A stretch of 64,000 bases of DNA from Pelagibius sp050330205 (GCA_050330205.1 JBHJOA010000047.1:62001-126000); one strand, 5' to 3'; numbered from the stretch's first letter, positions 8,741-17,789 are shown. The notes: generated by a model not told the origin, from the letters alone. Program-made: numbers and translations.

Positions 8741-10484
8741 TGGCGGCGCCGGCATACGCCGGTACCGGCAGCGTGACCGGCGGGATGCCGGCACGGGCAG
8801 CGTGCCCGTCGACCTCCGGCCGGCCAAAGTAATAGCCCTGCAGGAGATCGATGCCGATGGCGGAGAGGTAGTCGGCGTCCTCGCGGGTTTCGACGCACTC
8901 CGCCACGGTCGCGACGCCGAGAGCACAGGCCAGGGCCAGCAGATTATGGATGAAGATCTGGTTCTCGGTGTCCGTCGTGATGCCGCGGATGAAAGAGCCG
9001 TCGATCTTCACCACGTCCACGGTGAGCGCCTTCAGGTGATGGAAGGTGGTGAAGCCTGAGCCGAAGTCGTCGAGGGCAACCTTGCAGCCCAGCGCCCTCA
9101 GCCCCGAGACGAAGCGCGATGTCTCGTCGATGTCCTGCAGCGCCGCGGTCTCGGTGATCTCGACGATCAGGCGCGTAGAGACATCGCGGCGATCCTTCAG
9201 CCGGGCCACCAGGCCGCGGAACCAGGACCGCTCGGTCGCCGTGAGGCCGGAGATGTTGATCGCCAGGGAAATGTCGGGATTGCTTTCCAGCTCGCGGATC
9301 GCCAGGTCGCGCACGCGGTTGTCGATCGACCGCATCAGGCCCAGCTGCTCGATGGCCGGGACGAACTGGGCCGCGGGCACCAGAGTGCCGTCGCGGTCGT
9401 ACATGCGCACCAGGCACTCATAATAGCGGATCTCGTGGGTCGCCGCATCGACCACGGGCTGGTGCGCGAGGACGATGCGGTTTTCCTTCAGTGCGAGCTG
9501 AACTTCCTCACCGATGTCCATGCTGGCGCGGTAGCCCTGGCGCTGCTCCTCGGAAAGCTCGAAGAAGCGCAGGCAATCGCGTCCGGCCGTCTTGGCCTGC
9601 TGCATGGCGCTTTCCGCCTTGGTCATGGCGTCGACGGCGGTCTTGCTTTCGACAGGGAAGGCGACGGCGCCGATCGAAACGGTGACGTGCATCTTTTCGC
9701 TGCCGACGGTGATCGGGTTGTCGCGCATCGACTGCAGCACACGCTCGGCTGCCGCCTGTGCCGCCTCTTCGCTGCAGGCGCTGAGGATCGCACCGAAGAA
9801 GTCGCCGCCCGGCCGGCCGATGACATCGGCCGCGCGCAGGTAGGTGTCGAGGCGCCGGCCAAGCTCGATAAGCACCGCGTTGCCGGCCTCGTAGCCGTAG
9901 CCGGTGTTGATGCGGTCCAGGTAGTCGACGCCGACCACCATATACACACCCGTCTGGCCGAAACGCTGCGACTGCGCGAGAGCGTGATCCAGCGCATCGC
10001 GCAGCCGCACCTTGTTGAAGTGACCGGTGAGGTCGTCGAAGCTGGCGAGATATTCCAGGCGCTCTTCCTGCTGCTTGCGCAGCGTGACCAGGCGGATCAC
10101 ACCGCACATGCGCGCCGGCGTGCCGGCCGGCGAGAACTCCACGGTGCCGCGGTCGTTCAGCCACTGGAACTCGCCCTTTCGGGTGCGCAGGCGGAACTCG
10201 CAGTCGTAGGCGGCGGTGCCGGCGAAGTGTTCGGAGAGCGCGCGTCGGCGACGAGGCACGTCTTCGGGATTGATGCGCGCCTGGAGCTCCTCGCCGGTGG
10301 CGGGGACCAGCGCCGGGCCGCCGGCAAAGAGGCTGTCGAAGTCGCCGCCGAAGACGATGCGATCGCTGGCCAGATCCCACTCGTAGACTACGTCGCCGGA
10401 CGCACGAAGCGCCGCCTCCAGTCGCGACAGCGCCCGTTGACAGTCGTCCTGAGAAAGATTGCCGGTCGCGGCAAATTTGAGCAC
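8730..10484 (-). CDS. PAS-GGDEF-EAL protein, probable cyclic-di-GMP phosphodiesterase
   Basis: 584 residues: PAS with PAC (about 25-140), GGDEF (about 150-310) and EAL (about 325-575). The diguanylate cyclase motif reads GGDFF rather than GGDEF/GGEEF, so the cyclase site is probably dead. The EAL domain keeps the expected catalytic elements: ECLVR in place of EALVR, NIS, EITET, DDFGSG, KIDGSFI, AECVE and the LLQGYYFG Gln. Hydrolysis of c-di-GMP is therefore the likely activity, with PAS and degenerate GGDEF as sensory modules. No membrane segment, so cytoplasmic. Convergent with phaR. Confidence 0.9.
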   Translation of the reverse strand: MLKFAATGNLSQDDCQRALSRLEAALRASGDVVYEWDLASDRIVFGGDFDSLFAGGPALVPATGEELQARINPEDVPRRRRALSEHFAGTAAYDCEFRLRTRKGEFQWLNDRGTVEFSPAGTPARMCGVIRLVTLRKQQEERLEYLASFDDLTGHFNKVRLRDALDHALAQSQRFGQTGVYMVVGVDYLDRINTGYGYEAGNAVLIELGRRLDTYLRAADVIGRPGGDFFGAILSACSEEAAQAAAERVLQSMRDNPITVGSEKMHVTVSIGAVAFPVESKTAVDAMTKAESAMQQAKTAGRDCLRFFELSEEQRQGYRASMDIGEEVQLALKENRIVLAHQPVVDAATHEIRYYECLVRMYDRDGTLVPAAQFVPAIEQLGLMRSIDNRVRDLAIRELESNPDISLAINISGLTATERSWFRGLVARLKDRRDVSTRLIVEITETAALQDIDETSRFVSGLRALGCKVALDDFGSGFTTFHHLKALTVDVVKIDGSFIRGITTDTENQIFIHNLLALACALGVATVAECVETREDADYLSAIGIDLLQGYYFGRPEVDGHAARAGIPPVTLPVPAYAGAASGG

Positions 10485-10599
10485 GGCGCGCTTCTCCTAC
10501 CTGAAGTCGAACCCCTAGAGGGTTCCGGCCGATCCGGGCGTCACCTCTTGTCCCCCGATGGATCGAAGGTGACATCCGGCGCTTAACGAACGGTGAAAT

Positions 10600-10790
10600 A
10601 CTGTCGGGAGAACGTTGATTCGAGAATAACGTCTATGGTGTATTCTCAAGTAACCAAAAAATTTTAATAAAATACCGAAACTACGGATAATATGTATGGT
10701 TAATTTGTTAACCATATTAGATTCAATGCTTGATAATTGTTCTTCAAGATGCGTCTATTATATTCCCTGCAAGAATAACTCTCCGGGCTC
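10600..10790. promoter_or_regulatory. AT-rich intergenic tract with two perfect inverted repeats
   Basis: The 312-bp gap between the GGDEF-EAL start and the next gene is conspicuously AT-rich for this genome. It holds GAGAATA-N12-TATTCTC (10622-10647) and a 9-bp stem, TATGGTTAA-TTTG-TTAACCATA (10695-10716). It probably contains divergent promoters and binding sites. No gene is seen in it. Confidence 0.5.
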
Positions 10791-10796
10791 CCTGGT

Positions 10797-11264
10797 ATGA
10801 CCGGTGTCCCAAGGCTACAGCATCTGCCGGTACCCGCCACTTCGGCGGGCGCCCCGGTCGTTGCCGCCGCGGAAGCCGACGAACGGCAACGGATCAGGCC
10901 GGTTGCCCCGGCGGCGCCGGCCCCGCGTCACCGGGCGGAGCGCGATGCCGCCTGGAGCGGCGATGCTGGCCGGGGCCGGATCGACGACGGAAGCCGCGGC
11001 GACCAGAAGCGTGCCCTGGCGCCGGGCCCGCGCGTGGCCGGCGACAAGCCCATCGGCTTCTCCCGCCTCGCTTCCCTGCCGTTCATGGTCCAACTGCTGG
11101 GCCAGCAGGCCGCCATGGGGCGAGTCCTGGGCGCCGCCGCGTCTCAGACTACCCTGTCCGGCCACCGCGACGCGGCGCTGCTGGGCAGCGACATCTATCG
11201 CAAGGCCGGCGGCGAGCCGGAAATGCTGCCGGACAGCGCCACCTTCGTGCGCCTCGCGGTCTGA
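10797..11264 (+). CDS. Hypothetical protein
   Basis: 155 residues, not assigned to a named family. The first 85 residues are Ala/Pro/Arg-rich and probably disordered. The C-terminal 70 are more ordered, with a hydrophobic helix (PFMVQLLGQQAAMG) and a motif HRDAALLGSDIYRKAGG ending LPDSATFVRLAV, which looks like a conserved small alphaproteobacterial protein. ATG 10797 lies just after the AT-rich tract. Downstream it converges on the GlxA-type regulator. Confidence 0.6.
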   Translation: MTGVPRLQHLPVPATSAGAPVVAAAEADERQRIRPVAPAAPAPRHRAERDAAWSGDAGRGRIDDGSRGDQKRALAPGPRVAGDKPIGFSRLASLPFMVQLLGQQAAMGRVLGAAASQTTLSGHRDAALLGSDIYRKAGGEPEMLPDSATFVRLAV

Positions 11265-11306
11265 CCACAAGCACGCCGGCCGGTGCCGGCAATCCCCGAC
11301 TTCCTC

Positions 11307-12377
11307 TCAGCGCGCCCGGTTGCGCGCCCGCGGATTCTGCGGCGCGGCCGCGGGCGCATCGGTCTCGGTGGCCAACGTCGGCGACTGCTGGGGCTTGGCT
11401 GCCGACTGCTGGCGCTCCTCGCGCGGCATCTTGTGGAAAAACTCGCGGTAGCACTTCGAGAAGTGCGAGGCGGAGACGAAGCCGCAGGCCAGGGCGACAT
11501 TGAGAATCGACATCGCCGTCTGGGTCAGCAGCGCCCGGGCGCGGTGCAGGCGCAGTTCGAGGTAATAGCGGGTCGGCGTGCGGCCGAGATAGCGCCGGAA
11601 GAGGCGCTCCAGCTGGCGCGTGGAAAGCCCGGCGCGGCGCGCCAGTTCGGCGCGCGCCAGCGGTTCCTCCAGCTGCGCCTCCATCATGGCGATGACCTGC
11701 AGCAGCTTCGGGTGGCTGATGCCGAGACGGCCCTGGAGGCTCATGCGCTGGTGATCGTGGGTCTCGCGGATACGCTCGTGGATGAACTGCTCGGCCACCT
11801 GCGCGGCAAGGTCCCGGCCGTGCGACTCGGCGATCAGGCTGAGCATCATGTCGAGCGACGCGGTGCCGCCGGAGCAGGTGAGGCGCGCGCCGTCGATCTC
11901 GAAGAGTTCCCCGGTGATGTCGAGATCCGGAAAGTCCTCGCGGAAAGCGTCGAGGTTCTCCCAATGGACCGTGCAGCGGAATCCGTCGAGCAGACCGGCC
12001 CAGGCCAGCAGGTAGCTGCCGGTCGACAGCGCGCCGAGACGGCAGCCGCTGCGCGCCTGCCGGCGCAGCGCGGCGATCACCGTGGGCTCGCGCAGGCGCT
12101 GCACCGCGAGGCCGGCGACGACGATGAGGAAATCGAGGCGGCCGCAGTCCTCCAGCCCCCCGTCGGGCAGCAGATGCATGCGGCTGGAGGAATGGATCGG
12201 CCGGCCGTCGGGGGTAAGGATCCGCCAGTCGTAGAGCGTCTTCCCGGACAACCTGTTCGCCGCGCGCAGCGGCTCCACCGCCGAGCTGAACGCCAGCATG
12301 GAAAACTGCGGCAGCAGCAGGAACCCGAAGGTCTGCTGCCCATCGCCGCCGCGTCCGCCCGTCACCACCTCGCCCAC
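11307..12377 (-). CDS. GlxA-family AraC-type transcriptional regulator
   Basis: 356 residues. An N-terminal DJ-1/PfpI-like domain (about 15-190, GALSTGSYLLAWAGLLDG) is followed by an AraC double helix-turn-helix (about 230-325, LARRAGLSTRQLERLFRRYLG and ACGFVSASHFSKCYREFF). This layout is typical of regulators of choline, carnitine, glycine betaine and arginine catabolism (GbdR, CdhR, ArgR). The nucleophile cysteine of true PfpI proteases is not evident, fitting a ligand-sensing role. It lies 125 bp downstream of the nitrilase-family gene on the same strand. Confidence 0.9.
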   Translation of the reverse strand: MGEVVTGGRGGDGQQTFGFLLLPQFSMLAFSSAVEPLRAANRLSGKTLYDWRILTPDGRPIHSSSRMHLLPDGGLEDCGRLDFLIVVAGLAVQRLREPTVIAALRRQARSGCRLGALSTGSYLLAWAGLLDGFRCTVHWENLDAFREDFPDLDITGELFEIDGARLTCSGGTASLDMMLSLIAESHGRDLAAQVAEQFIHERIRETHDHQRMSLQGRLGISHPKLLQVIAMMEAQLEEPLARAELARRAGLSTRQLERLFRRYLGRTPTRYYLELRLHRARALLTQTAMSILNVALACGFVSASHFSKCYREFFHKMPREERQQSAAKPQQSPTLATETDAPAAAPQNPRARNRAR

Positions 12378-12502
12378 TCAACCGCTCTCGATCTTCGCGC
12401 TGCAATCCCGGCGCGGCCCACAGCATAGCCGGAACTCGGCGCCGAACAACGGGGAGTGGAAAGGTCGCGGAACGCGGTCACTCGAAGCGCGGCAGCCGCC
12501 CC

Positions 12503-13393
12503 TCAGAGCGGCCGGCTTTCCGGTGGCACGCCCACCTGCCAGGTGAGGCGGCCGAGCTCGCGATAGATCAGGTCGAGATTGGAGTCGCGCAGCGTCGGCA
12601 GGTGATAGCGCGCCGTGAGCACCGCTTGGAAGTCGAGTTCGGCAAAGATCAGTTCCTCGCCGTCGCCGGCCTGGGCCAGGCAGTTGCCGTAGGGGTCGTG
12701 CACGCGGCTGCCGCCCCAGAAGATCGCACCGGCCTGTTCGCCGGCGAAGTTCGCCATGGCCAGCGGCATGCCATAGACCATGGCATAGAAATCGAGCGCC
12801 CGCTGCCAGCCGACCGGATTGGAGAACTCGCCGCCGACCACGCCGAGTGCCGAGGCGACCGGCAGCAGCAACAACGTGGCCCCCTGCACCGCCGCCAGGT
12901 GAACCAGTGCCGGGTTCCAGGAGTCGGCGCAGATCAGGGCTCCGGCCCGCCAGCGCGGACCCAGGTTGAAGGTTTCGAGGTAGCGGCCGGCGGCGAAGTG
13001 CTTGCCCTCCTCCAACTTGCCGAAAGTGGCGAGGTTCAGTTTGCGGTGCAGGAAGGCGATGCTGCCGTTGCGCAGCACGGCCAGCGAGTTGTGGATCTGC
13101 GCGGCGACGCCTTCCTCGATGAAGCCGACGACCGTCCAGATGTCCCGGCTGGCCTCCGCCAGGCGTCCGATGACGGCGTGGTCGCGCGGAACCGCCAGCG
13201 CCAGGCTCTGCTCGCCGACGCAGTAGCCGGTGAGCGACAGCTCCGGAAACAGCACGACGTCCGCCCCGCCGGCGCGCGCGGCAGCAATCATCTCCAGATG
13301 CTTTTCCAGATTCGCGGCGATGTCACCGTGCTGCGCGGCGATCTGCGCGACGGCGATCTTCAGCTTGCGATCCGGCTCGGCGTTCTGCGGCAC
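12503..13393 (-). CDS. Carbon-nitrogen hydrolase (nitrilase superfamily)
   Basis: 296-residue cytoplasmic amidase-type enzyme with the Glu-Lys-Cys triad: E51 in FPELSLTGY, K118 in HRKLNL and C155 in ICADSW. It cleaves non-peptide C-N bonds; the substrate is unknown (an N-carbamoyl or amide compound is plausible). Start at 13393. It precedes the GlxA-type regulator, which may respond to its substrate or product (inference). Confidence 0.88.
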   Translation of the reverse strand: MPQNAEPDRKLKIAVAQIAAQHGDIAANLEKHLEMIAAARAGGADVVLFPELSLTGYCVGEQSLALAVPRDHAVIGRLAEASRDIWTVVGFIEEGVAAQIHNSLAVLRNGSIAFLHRKLNLATFGKLEEGKHFAAGRYLETFNLGPRWRAGALICADSWNPALVHLAAVQGATLLLLPVASALGVVGGEFSNPVGWQRALDFYAMVYGMPLAMANFAGEQAGAIFWGGSRVHDPYGNCLAQAGDGEELIFAELDFQAVLTARYHLPTLRDSNLDLIYRELGRLTWQVGVPPESRPL

Positions 13394-13471
13394 CTCGGGG
13401 CCTCCTGACTGCGGGCCCGGCTGGGGGCGCCGGCCCAGTGAGCCGGGGCCAGGAGCGGCTGTCCCGCGCGC

Positions 13472-13544
13472 GGGCGACCTTCGCTGTCGCCCAGGGTCAA
13501 TTCTGAGGCGATCCGAAATCTCGCCGTCCCTTATTTGACCCTGG
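13472..13544. repeat. Intergenic palindromic cluster
   Basis: A hairpin GGGCGAC-CTTCGCT-GTCGCCC (13472-13492) abuts an inverted repeat CCAGGGTCAA (13491-13500) / TTGACCCTGG (13535-13544). It lies in a 591-bp gene-free gap (13394-13984) that otherwise holds only the XRE promoter. Possibly a dispersed palindromic repeat unit. Confidence 0.5.
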
Positions 13545-13894
13545 AAGTCGGTGCATCACGCGCCATCTAATTCAGCCAGAGCGTGAAGTTTCCGCTGCGG
13601 CCACCGCGGTGGCGGGTGCCGGCGCGAAGCGCGCCGCGGCGCGCCCCGAACGGCCGACGCCATCCAGCGGCTACCAGGGGCGGGGCGGACTTCTGATTGA
13701 GCGGAACGCAGGGAGGCGGCATTGCCGAGACCCGGCGACATAGGCGGACAGCCCATTAAGATGCTGTTATCGCTGATAAACCTATCAAGACCCGAGCGCC
13801 TTGCCGGTCGGCCGCCTCAACCTGATGGCGTCCGCCGGCAACTACGCCGGGCGCTTCCGGCGAGAAACTCCTTGTTAAATCTACGGCGCGAAGT

Positions 13895-13925
13895 GATTAT
13901 ATATTCAGTCGAAATGATTATATTC
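13895..13925. promoter_or_regulatory. Direct repeats upstream of XRE regulator
   Basis: GATTATATATTC (13895-13906) and GATTATATTC (13916-13925) start 21 bp apart, two helical turns, in an AT-rich stretch 60-90 bp upstream of the XRE start. A cooperative, possibly autoregulatory, operator is likely (inference). Confidence 0.45.
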
Positions 13926-13984
13926 GCTGCTCCTTGGCGGTTTGTCGCCTCCCGAAATAACCCCAACTGGAATGGTGAAATAGA

Positions 13985-14356
13985 GTGGACACAGTGACCG
14001 CAACTATCCAAAGCGTTGAGAAGTACGTCGGCCAGAAGATCCGTGAGCGCCGCACCATGCTGGGGCTCACCCAGCAGCAGCTGGCGGAGATGATCGGCGT
14101 GACCTACCAGCAGGCCCACAAGTACGAGCGCGGCATCAACCGCGTATCGGCGGGCCGGCTGTTCGAGATCGCCAAGGTCCTCGGTGTGGACATCGGCTTT
14201 TTCTATGAAGGCCTGAACAGTGAGGACAGCCGACTGAACGAGCGCCAGCGCATGTGCCTCGACCTGGCCCGCAACTTCACGCGGATCAACAACGACCGGC
14301 ATCAGGAAGCGGTGAGCCAACTGTGCCGTGTCCTGGCAGACAACGTGCAGCATTGA
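13985..14356 (+). CDS. XRE-family helix-turn-helix regulator
   Basis: 123 residues with a Cro/C1-type helix-turn-helix at about 18-72 (GLTQQQLAEMIGVTYQQAHKY) and a C-terminal helical tail (NERQRMCLDLARNFTRI). The type is common in alphaproteobacteria as a chromosomal, non-phage regulator. GTG 13985 is used; GTG 13994 is an alternative. No phage genes are nearby. Target genes are unknown. Confidence 0.9.
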   Translation: MDTVTATIQSVEKYVGQKIRERRTMLGLTQQQLAEMIGVTYQQAHKYERGINRVSAGRLFEIAKVLGVDIGFFYEGLNSEDSRLNERQRMCLDLARNFTRINNDRHQEAVSQLCRVLADNVQH

Positions 14357-14539
14357 GGCGCCCGGCCCGGCGGCCGAGAGCGTCGGGAAGCCAACCTGAC
14401 GAGCGGGAGTCTCGCGACCCCTGCGGTCGCGCCCTCGCGCGCAGCGTCTGAAAGCAGTAACCTGCCGGCCTATCGGTCGGCGCGGCGAGTCGACGACCCG
14501 CCCGACTTCCATCAAGAGCCGCAGGATCGTCCCGCTACC

Positions 14540-14773
14540 GTGTCCCTACTCCTTCCGCAGCAGCAACTGGTGCTCGAACTGCTTCGTATGTCCGGCGACA
14601 TCGCCGTGACCGAACAGCCCCAGGCAACCATCCTCTGGCGCACCTTGACGGAATGCCGGGCCAAAGGCTGGATCACGACAACGCAAGTCAGTCCCGGCAT
14701 CTATTCGGTCACGCTGACGCCACAGGGGCGCCGCACGGTCGAATCGGCGCCGATACCGCGTACGGTCAGCTGA
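14540..14773 (+). CDS. Small winged-helix-like hypothetical protein
   Basis: 77 residues from a GTG start. Helix-rich N-terminus and a strand-turn-strand end (GWITTTQVSPGIYSVTLTPQGRRTV) look like a minimal winged helix. No family recognised. It follows the XRE gene by 183 bp and overlaps the convergent small membrane-protein gene by 8 bp. Confidence 0.55.
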   Translation: MSLLLPQQQLVLELLRMSGDIAVTEQPQATILWRTLTECRAKGWITTTQVSPGIYSVTLTPQGRRTVESAPIPRTVS

Positions 14774-14969
14774 AGAGGCAGGCGACCGCAAAGCAGCGGT
14801 CGAAGACATGGGTGGAGACGAGATAGGCCACCGCGTCGAGCAGCAGCGCCAGCAGAAGCAGCGGCAGGCCAAGGTACAGCAGAAAATAGTACGCCGCCCA
14901 GCGCGTGAAGCGACGCCTCGGAATGACCCTGCCCTGTACCGCCTCGGGGCTGTTCACGGCTCGCTGCAT
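14766..14969 (-). CDS. Small membrane protein, hypothetical
   Basis: 67 residues from ATG 14969, with one long or two tightly paired hydrophobic helices (YYFLLYLGLPLLLLALLLDAVAYLV) and a basic N-terminal segment. No family recognised. It is divergent from the GNAT/FemAB-like gene, from which it is 53 bp away. Confidence 0.5.
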   Translation of the reverse strand: MQRAVNSPEAVQGRVIPRRRFTRWAAYYFLLYLGLPLLLLALLLDAVAYLVSTHVFDRCFAVACLFS

Positions 14970-15022
14970 GGCACCGAGTCTAGTCGTTGCCGGATAGGTC
15001 GAAAACCGGGAAACTGCCGGCC

Positions 15023-15979
15023 ATGCTGGCCGAGACCGACGATGGCGACGACGATGAACCGCAGTGGTCGCCCTGCGCCAGGGCCGAATGGGAGGCCCTG
15101 TTCCGACAGGCCGGCCGGACCGGCCTCGAACAGTCCTGGGCCTATGGCGAGGCGATCGCGGCACGCTACGGGCAGTCGGTCGACCGTCACCTGATCACGG
15201 ACGGCGCCGCGCCCCTGGCCCTGCTGCAGGCCTTCCGGCGACGCTACTGGCAGGTGGGCGTGACGCGGATTCTGCGCGGCCCGGTGTGGCTGCTCGACCC
15301 TTTGACCGACCCGCGCGCCGACGCCGTCTGCCGCAGCGTCGCACGGCGCTATCGCGCCCGTCGCCTCGATTTCCTCTCCTGGCTGCCGGACCTGCCCGAC
15401 GCGCCGCGCAGCGCCGCCCTGATCGAGGCCCAGGGTCTGCGCCGCGTGGTCACCGGCCATGCCACCGCCTGGCTCGACCTCGCACGCAGCCGGGAACAGC
15501 TGTTGGCCGGAATGCACGGCAAGTGGCGCGCCGCCTTGCGCAAGGCCGAACGTGAAGGCCTCGAGGTCTGCGAAGACCTCAAGCCGCGTCAGCGACAGGC
15601 CTCGCTGCTGCTCTACGAAGCCTTCCGCCGCAAGAAGCGCTTTGTCGGTCCCACCGGCGACTTCCTCGCCGCCGTCGACGCGGCCGACAAGGACGCGCTG
15701 CTCTCGCTCACGGCGCGGCGCGGCGGCGAACTGCTGGCCGGCGTGATGCTGCTGCGCCATGGGGCGAGCGCCACCTACACGGCCTCGTGGACCAGCGCGG
15801 GCGGCCGTGAGGGCCAGGCCCACAACCTGCTGCTCTGGCGCGCCATCGAGCGGCTCAAGGACGGCGGCACCCGCTGGCTCGACCTCGGCGGTCTCAACAC
15901 GGAAAGCCAGCAGGGCCTCGCCCGCTTCAAGCTCGGCCTCGGCGGCGAGGTCTCCGTCCTCACCGGCAGCTATCTGTAG
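15023..15979 (+). CDS. FemAB/GNAT-fold acyl- or aminoacyltransferase-like protein
   Basis: About 318 residues. Two GNAT-like halves: the first contains FLSWLPDLPDAP, the second the BioF2/FemAB-type block (HGKWRAALRKAEREGLEV, then LDLGGLNTESQQGLARFKLGLGG). The family transfers amino acids or acyl groups to cell-wall, lipid or protein acceptors; the substrate here is unknown. ATG 15023 is preferred over TTG 14987. No signal peptide or membrane segment, so cytoplasmic or peripheral. Confidence 0.72.
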   Translation: MLAETDDGDDDEPQWSPCARAEWEALFRQAGRTGLEQSWAYGEAIAARYGQSVDRHLITDGAAPLALLQAFRRRYWQVGVTRILRGPVWLLDPLTDPRADAVCRSVARRYRARRLDFLSWLPDLPDAPRSAALIEAQGLRRVVTGHATAWLDLARSREQLLAGMHGKWRAALRKAEREGLEVCEDLKPRQRQASLLLYEAFRRKKRFVGPTGDFLAAVDAADKDALLSLTARRGGELLAGVMLLRHGASATYTASWTSAGGREGQAHNLLLWRAIERLKDGGTRWLDLGGLNTESQQGLARFKLGLGGEVSVLTGSYL

Positions 15980-16016
15980 GGACAGGGCGGACGCAGAGGG
16001 CGCCGGGCCGCGCGCC

Positions 16017-17357
16017 TCAGCCGGTGGCATCCTGGGTGCCGTAGATCGCGTAGGCGCCGGCCAGGTAGAGCTTGCGCAGGAACGGCAGCGGGAAGTCCGG
16101 CAGGGGGTTGCGTACCACCGCCGGCAGGGCTTCCGCGCCCTGCGCCCCGGCCACCTGGGCCGCCAGCGCCCGGCCGGCCCAGGCGGTGAAGGAGACCCCG
16201 TTGCCGTGGTAGGCGACCGAAGCGTAGAGCCCCTCTTCCAGCCGGCCGACGAAGGGCACCAGCGGCTTGGTCAGGCAGACCAGGCCGCGCCAGAAGAACT
16301 CGGTCTCGACATGGCGCCAGGCCGGGAAGTGACGCTCGAAGGACTGGCGCAGGTGACGCTCCGCCCGGCGACCGGCCGCCGGCGAGCCGGAGATGCCGCC
16401 GCGGCCGCCCCAGAGGAAGCGGCCGTCCGGCAGCAGGCGGAAGTAGTGCAGCAGGCGCCGGGTGTCGGCACAGGTGACGGTAGAGGTCCAGCCCTGGGCG
16501 GCACGCTCGGCCTCGCTCAGCGGGCGCGTGACGATGATGCTCGACTGCGCCGGCATGAGCTTGCCGGCCAGCTGCGGCAGGCGCTCGTCCTCGGTGTAGC
16601 CGTTGGTGGCGATGATGACCTTGTCGGCGGTAAGGGACCCCTGGGGCGTCGCCAGCACGAAACGGCCGCCCTCTCGCCGGATGGCTGAAACCGGCGAGCC
16701 GCCGTGCACCGTCACACCGGCATCGATGGCCGCGCGCGCGAGGCCGCGCAGGTACTTCAGCGGGTGCAGGCCGACGCCGAGCGGCAGCTCGAGTCCGCCA
16801 TGAAAGTTGTCGGCGGCGAGGCCGCGCTCGGCAAGCGCCTCGTTGTCGAGGTAAGTGCAGTCGAGACCGACCAGCTCGTACACCTCCTTCCGCTCGTCGC
16901 GCAGGACGGCCGCGCGCCCGGCCCGGTGGGCGAGCAGAACCTCGCCGCCGCCAGTGATGTCGGCGTCGATGTCGCGGGCGCGGCAGGTTTCCTTCACAAG
17001 GTCGATGGCCTCCATCTGCACCGCGAAGAAGCGGCGCATCTCCTCGACGCCGTAGCGCGCCGCGATGGTGTCGTAGCCCAGCTTGGCGCCGCCGAGGCAG
17101 CAGAAGCCGCCGTTGCGCCCGGAGGCGCCCCAGCCCGGTGTGCCGGCCTCCAGCACCGTGACACCGGTGCCGTGCTGCTCGACCAGGGTAAGCGCCGCGG
17201 TCAACCCGGTGTAGCCGGCACCGATCACCGCCACCTCGCAGGTCGCCGCGCCCTCCAGGGGTGGGGTCTCGCGGCCGAGCGGCGGGGCCGAGGCCTCCCA
17301 GTAGCTGCCGACGGGCGCTTCGCGGTCGTAGAGGACGGGGTGATAGAGGCTGCTCAA
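16017..17357 (-). CDS. FAD-dependent amine oxidoreductase (PuuB/DadA-like)
   Basis: 446 residues. N-terminal FAD-binding Rossmann motif (VIGAGYTGLTAALTL, about residues 45-60), GWGASGRNGGF, and a C-terminal DAO-type domain (GYTEDERLPQLAGK and VSFTAWAGRALAAQV). The sequence resembles gamma-glutamylputrescine oxidase and relatives that oxidise secondary amines. TTG 17357 is chosen because AGGAGA lies just upstream and it gives the family-typical start SSLYHPVLYDREAP. No other polyamine genes are adjacent, so the substrate is unproven. Confidence 0.85.
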   Translation of the reverse strand: MSSLYHPVLYDREAPVGSYWEASAPPLGRETPPLEGAATCEVAVIGAGYTGLTAALTLVEQHGTGVTVLEAGTPGWGASGRNGGFCCLGGAKLGYDTIAARYGVEEMRRFFAVQMEAIDLVKETCRARDIDADITGGGEVLLAHRAGRAAVLRDERKEVYELVGLDCTYLDNEALAERGLAADNFHGGLELPLGVGLHPLKYLRGLARAAIDAGVTVHGGSPVSAIRREGGRFVLATPQGSLTADKVIIATNGYTEDERLPQLAGKLMPAQSSIIVTRPLSEAERAAQGWTSTVTCADTRRLLHYFRLLPDGRFLWGGRGGISGSPAAGRRAERHLRQSFERHFPAWRHVETEFFWRGLVCLTKPLVPFVGRLEEGLYASVAYHGNGVSFTAWAGRALAAQVAGAQGAEALPAVVRNPLPDFPLPFLRKLYLAGAYAIYGTQDATG

Positions 17358-17497
17358 GACGGTCTCCTGCTGGGCATGGCACTGCGCTAACGACGCGCGT
17401 CCAGGATAGATCACAGGAAGCGGTAGGAAGAAAGCCTTCCGCGCGCTACCCTGAGGCCGTCATTCTGGCATGGAATCCACGTCGCGGAGGATTGGAC

Positions 17498-17785
17498 ATG
17501 GGCCTCTTCAGCAAGCTTTTCGGCGGCGGCGGAGCGTCCGGCGGCAGTACCAGCGAAGGCGAGGCGGTCGAGTACAACGGCTACCGAATCCACCCGGCCG
17601 CGCAGTCCCAGAACGGCCAATGGCTGACCGCGGGCATCATCCGCAAGGAGGTCGCCGGCGAGACCCGGGAGCACCGCTTCCTGCGCGCCGACACCCACGC
17701 CTCGGCGGAGGCCGCGAACGCCTTCGCCGTCGTCAAGGGCCGCCAGATCATCGACGAGCAGGGCGATCGGATCTTCGAGGACTAA
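17498..17785 (+). CDS. hlyU: HlyU-family protein
   Basis: 95 residues of the HlyU family (MGLFSKLFGGG leader, EYNGYRIHPAAQSQNGQW, ADTHASAEAA). Vibrio HlyU is a winged-helix activator of haemolysin; alphaproteobacterial members are small proteins of unclear role. GGAGG lies 7 bases before ATG 17498. It is followed after 4 bases by a conserved hypothetical gene, so the two are probably co-transcribed. Confidence 0.87.
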   Translation: MGLFSKLFGGGGASGGSTSEGEAVEYNGYRIHPAAQSQNGQWLTAGIIRKEVAGETREHRFLRADTHASAEAANAFAVVKGRQIIDEQGDRIFED

Positions 17786-17789
17786 GCCG

